A program made the position numbers and the translations under genes. Positions 6,973 to 7,718 of a stretch of 7,718 bases of DNA are shown here, piece by piece (positions within the stretch are counted from its first letter, which is position 1; each line of letters begins with the position of its first letter). The notes beneath the pieces are model-generated. The model saw nothing but the letters and a program-made list of their open reading frames with translations. It did not search any database and was not told where the DNA came from. Source of the stretch: Synergistaceae bacterium (lineage in GTDB: Bacteria; Synergistota; Synergistia; Synergistales; Synergistaceae); NCBI GenBank assembly GCA_031274465.1, contig JAISQC010000126.1:1-7718 (forward strand), read 5' to 3'.

Positions 6973-7001
6973 TTGCGCCTTTATTTGCGATATGACATAA
7001 T
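6973..7001 (+). promoter_or_regulatory. Sigma70-type promoter for vapBC
   Basis: TTGCGC (6973-6978) and CATAAT (6996-7001) are 17 bases apart. The -10 matches consensus at five of six positions and has TG one base upstream (extended -10), which can compensate for the weak -35. The predicted start of transcription is near 7008, about 24 bases before the antitoxin ATG. Confidence 0.55.
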
Positions 7002-7012
7002 CATATTACAAA
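6984..7012. promoter_or_regulatory. 29-base palindrome over the vapBC -10 box, candidate VapBC operator
   Basis: The core is ATATGA (6990-6995), five bases, then TCATAT (7001-7006). Two outer bases per side do not pair, then TTTG (6984-6987) matches CAAA (7009-7012) on the same axis centred on 6998, giving 10 paired positions per arm. The -10 box lies inside it. VapB antitoxins with an AbrB fold usually repress their own promoter through such a palindrome, so autoregulation is the likely role. Confidence 0.6.
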
Positions 7013-7031
7013 CATGCGGGGAGGGGTGGAC

Positions 7032-7265
7032 ATGCCCAGGGTTACGGCAAGGATATTCATGAGCGGGCGAAGCCAGGCGCTGAGGTTGCCAAAAGCGTTC
7101 AATTTCGCAACTCGGGAGGTCTACATCGAGAGGGACGGCGACAAAGTTATTTTGCTTCCGAAGCCCCCCGTGACATGGGACAGCTTTTTTGACTCCGGCC
7201 CATGCCCCGATTTTGAGCTTGACAGGTCGGAAAACAAACCGCCACGGGAGCGGGAGTTGTTTTAA
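7032..7265 (+). CDS. vapB: VapB-type antitoxin (AbrB/SpoVT DNA-binding fold)
   Basis: This 77-residue protein should bind and neutralise the downstream toxin and repress the shared promoter. The N-terminal half reads ARIFMSGRSQALRLPKAFNF (6-25), the swapped-hairpin AbrB/MazE motif typical of the VagC/VapB group, followed by EVYIERDGDKVILLPK. The C-terminal half contains WDSFFDS and is acidic and arginine-rich toward RERELF; this part normally wraps round the PIN toxin. The open frame begins at an ATG at 7014, but the ATG at 7032 is preferred: GGAGG (7020-7024) is 7 bases before it, while the earlier ATG has no ribosome binding site, and family members start just before this motif. The stop TAA shares one base with the toxin ATG (TAATG), so translation is probably coupled. 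The family call is based on motif recognition. Confidence 0.9.
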   Translation: MPRVTARIFMSGRSQALRLPKAFNFATREVYIERDGDKVILLPKPPVTWDSFFDSGPCPDFELDRSENKPPRERELF

Positions 7266-7669
7266 TGCCCGAAACCTACATGCTCGACACGGACATTTGC
7301 AGCTATATCATCAGGGATCGCCCGCCCCGATTAAAAAAGGCATTCCTGGAACACGAGAAAGACGCCGTTTGCATTTCAGCGGTGACGTATGCTGAGTTGC
7401 TGTACGGCCTCGAAAAGAAGCCGTCCGAAAAATTGGAGCGCGACATCAGCGAATTTGTCATTCTAGTCAAGATCGTGGACTGGAATTATGCCGCAGCCCA
7501 AAAATACGCCAAAATACGCCATTACCTGACCGCAAACGGAAGAGTCATAAGCGATTTTGACATGCAGATCGCGGCGGCAGCTTTGGCAATGAACGCCAAA
7601 TTGATTACGAACAATAAAAAACACTTCGGTATGGTGCCTGAGCTTGCCTTGGCAGATTGGCTTTTATGA
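7265..7669 (+). CDS. vapC: VapC-type toxin, PIN-domain ribonuclease
   Basis: This 134-residue protein is a single PIN domain, a Mg/Mn-dependent endoribonuclease; well-studied VapCs cut initiator tRNA or other tRNAs and rRNA. The acidic centre is visible as D8 in MLDTDICSYII, E44 in TYAELLYG and D99 in SDFDMQIAA. The fourth position is the TNNKKHF motif (N116/N117), usual for this VapC subgroup. D10 replaces the asparagine seen in the common LDTNICSY version. The length is typical and all expected motifs are present, so the toxin looks functional. The ATG overlaps the antitoxin stop by one base, and CGGGAG about 8 bases upstream acts as ribosome binding site. Base composition is clearly more A+T-rich than in the transporter genes, suggesting separate origin. 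Its RNA target cannot be predicted from sequence. Confidence 0.93.
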   Translation: MPETYMLDTDICSYIIRDRPPRLKKAFLEHEKDAVCISAVTYAELLYGLEKKPSEKLERDISEFVILVKIVDWNYAAAQKYAKIRHYLTANGRVISDFDMQIAAAALAMNAKLITNNKKHFGMVPELALADWLL

Positions 7670-7718
7670 CGGGTTCGCCATAAACCCCCGTAGCGCATCA
7701 GGTGTATTTTTGAAATCA
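7670..7718. other. Short non-coding end of the window
   Basis: These 49 bases after the toxin stop hold no recognisable gene. A weak hairpin, GGGTT (7671-7675) with AACCC (7683-7687), is not followed by a T run, and the TTTTT at 7705-7709 is too far away to make a convincing terminator. Confidence 0.4.

Noticed and set aside
7014..7031. An earlier ATG for the antitoxin (six more residues)
   Set aside because: No ribosome binding site precedes it, and the GGAGG that serves the ATG at 7032 lies inside this stretch.
7671..7687. GGGTT/AACCC hairpin after vapC as a terminator
   Set aside because: The stem is only 5 bp and is followed by CC rather than a T run.
1..7718. CRISPR array, tRNA or rRNA, insertion sequence or phage genes
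   Set aside because: No regularly spaced repeats, no tRNA-like or rRNA-like segments, and no transposase, integrase or phage motifs were seen on either strand.

Overview
The window carries one complete peptide-uptake gene set on the minus strand (positions 6810 down to 1306), a peptidase T gene behind it on the same strand (1235 to 3), and a small toxin-antitoxin pair on the plus strand at the other end (7032 to 7669). The sequence is G+C-rich with strong GGAGG-type ribosome binding sites. The solute-binding protein has a signal-peptidase-I-type leader without a lipobox, which points to a diderm bacterium with a periplasm. The gene style and peptide-based nutrition would suit an amino-acid-fermenting lineage such as Synergistota, but that placement is an inference from impression, not a search.

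Minus strand, in order of transcription: a promoter with a palindrome around its -35 box (about 6896-6934); a periplasmic peptide-binding protein (6810-5314); a 152-base gap with a nested hairpin; two permeases (5161-4232 and 4218-3334); two ATPases (3311-2292 and 2295-1306), the second starting at a GTG that overlaps the stop of the first; a 70-base gap filled mostly by a 15-bp hairpin; and pepT. This is the canonical dppABCDF/oppABCDF layout. The binding protein captures a peptide in the periplasm, the two permeases and two ATPases import it, and PepT removes the N-terminal residue of tripeptides in the cytoplasm. Import and first-step breakdown therefore appear to be one transcription unit, or two closely linked ones. 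The exact substrate (di-, tri- or oligopeptide, or another SBP_5-family ligand) cannot be read from the sequence.

Plus strand: a VapB-type AbrB-fold antitoxin and a VapC PIN-domain ribonuclease toxin, joined by TAATG. They are transcribed divergently from the transporter, behind a sigma70-like promoter whose -10 box lies inside a 29-base palindrome that looks like an autoregulatory operator. The VapC gene is visibly more A+T-rich than the transporter genes, which fits an acquired module.

I found no rRNA, tRNA, CRISPR array, insertion sequence or phage gene, and no clearly undescribed multi-gene system. The points most worth checking are the two palindromic promoter regions, the two intergenic hairpins, the matching cysteine quartets in both ATPases, and the non-canonical LDGGR signature of the second ATPase.
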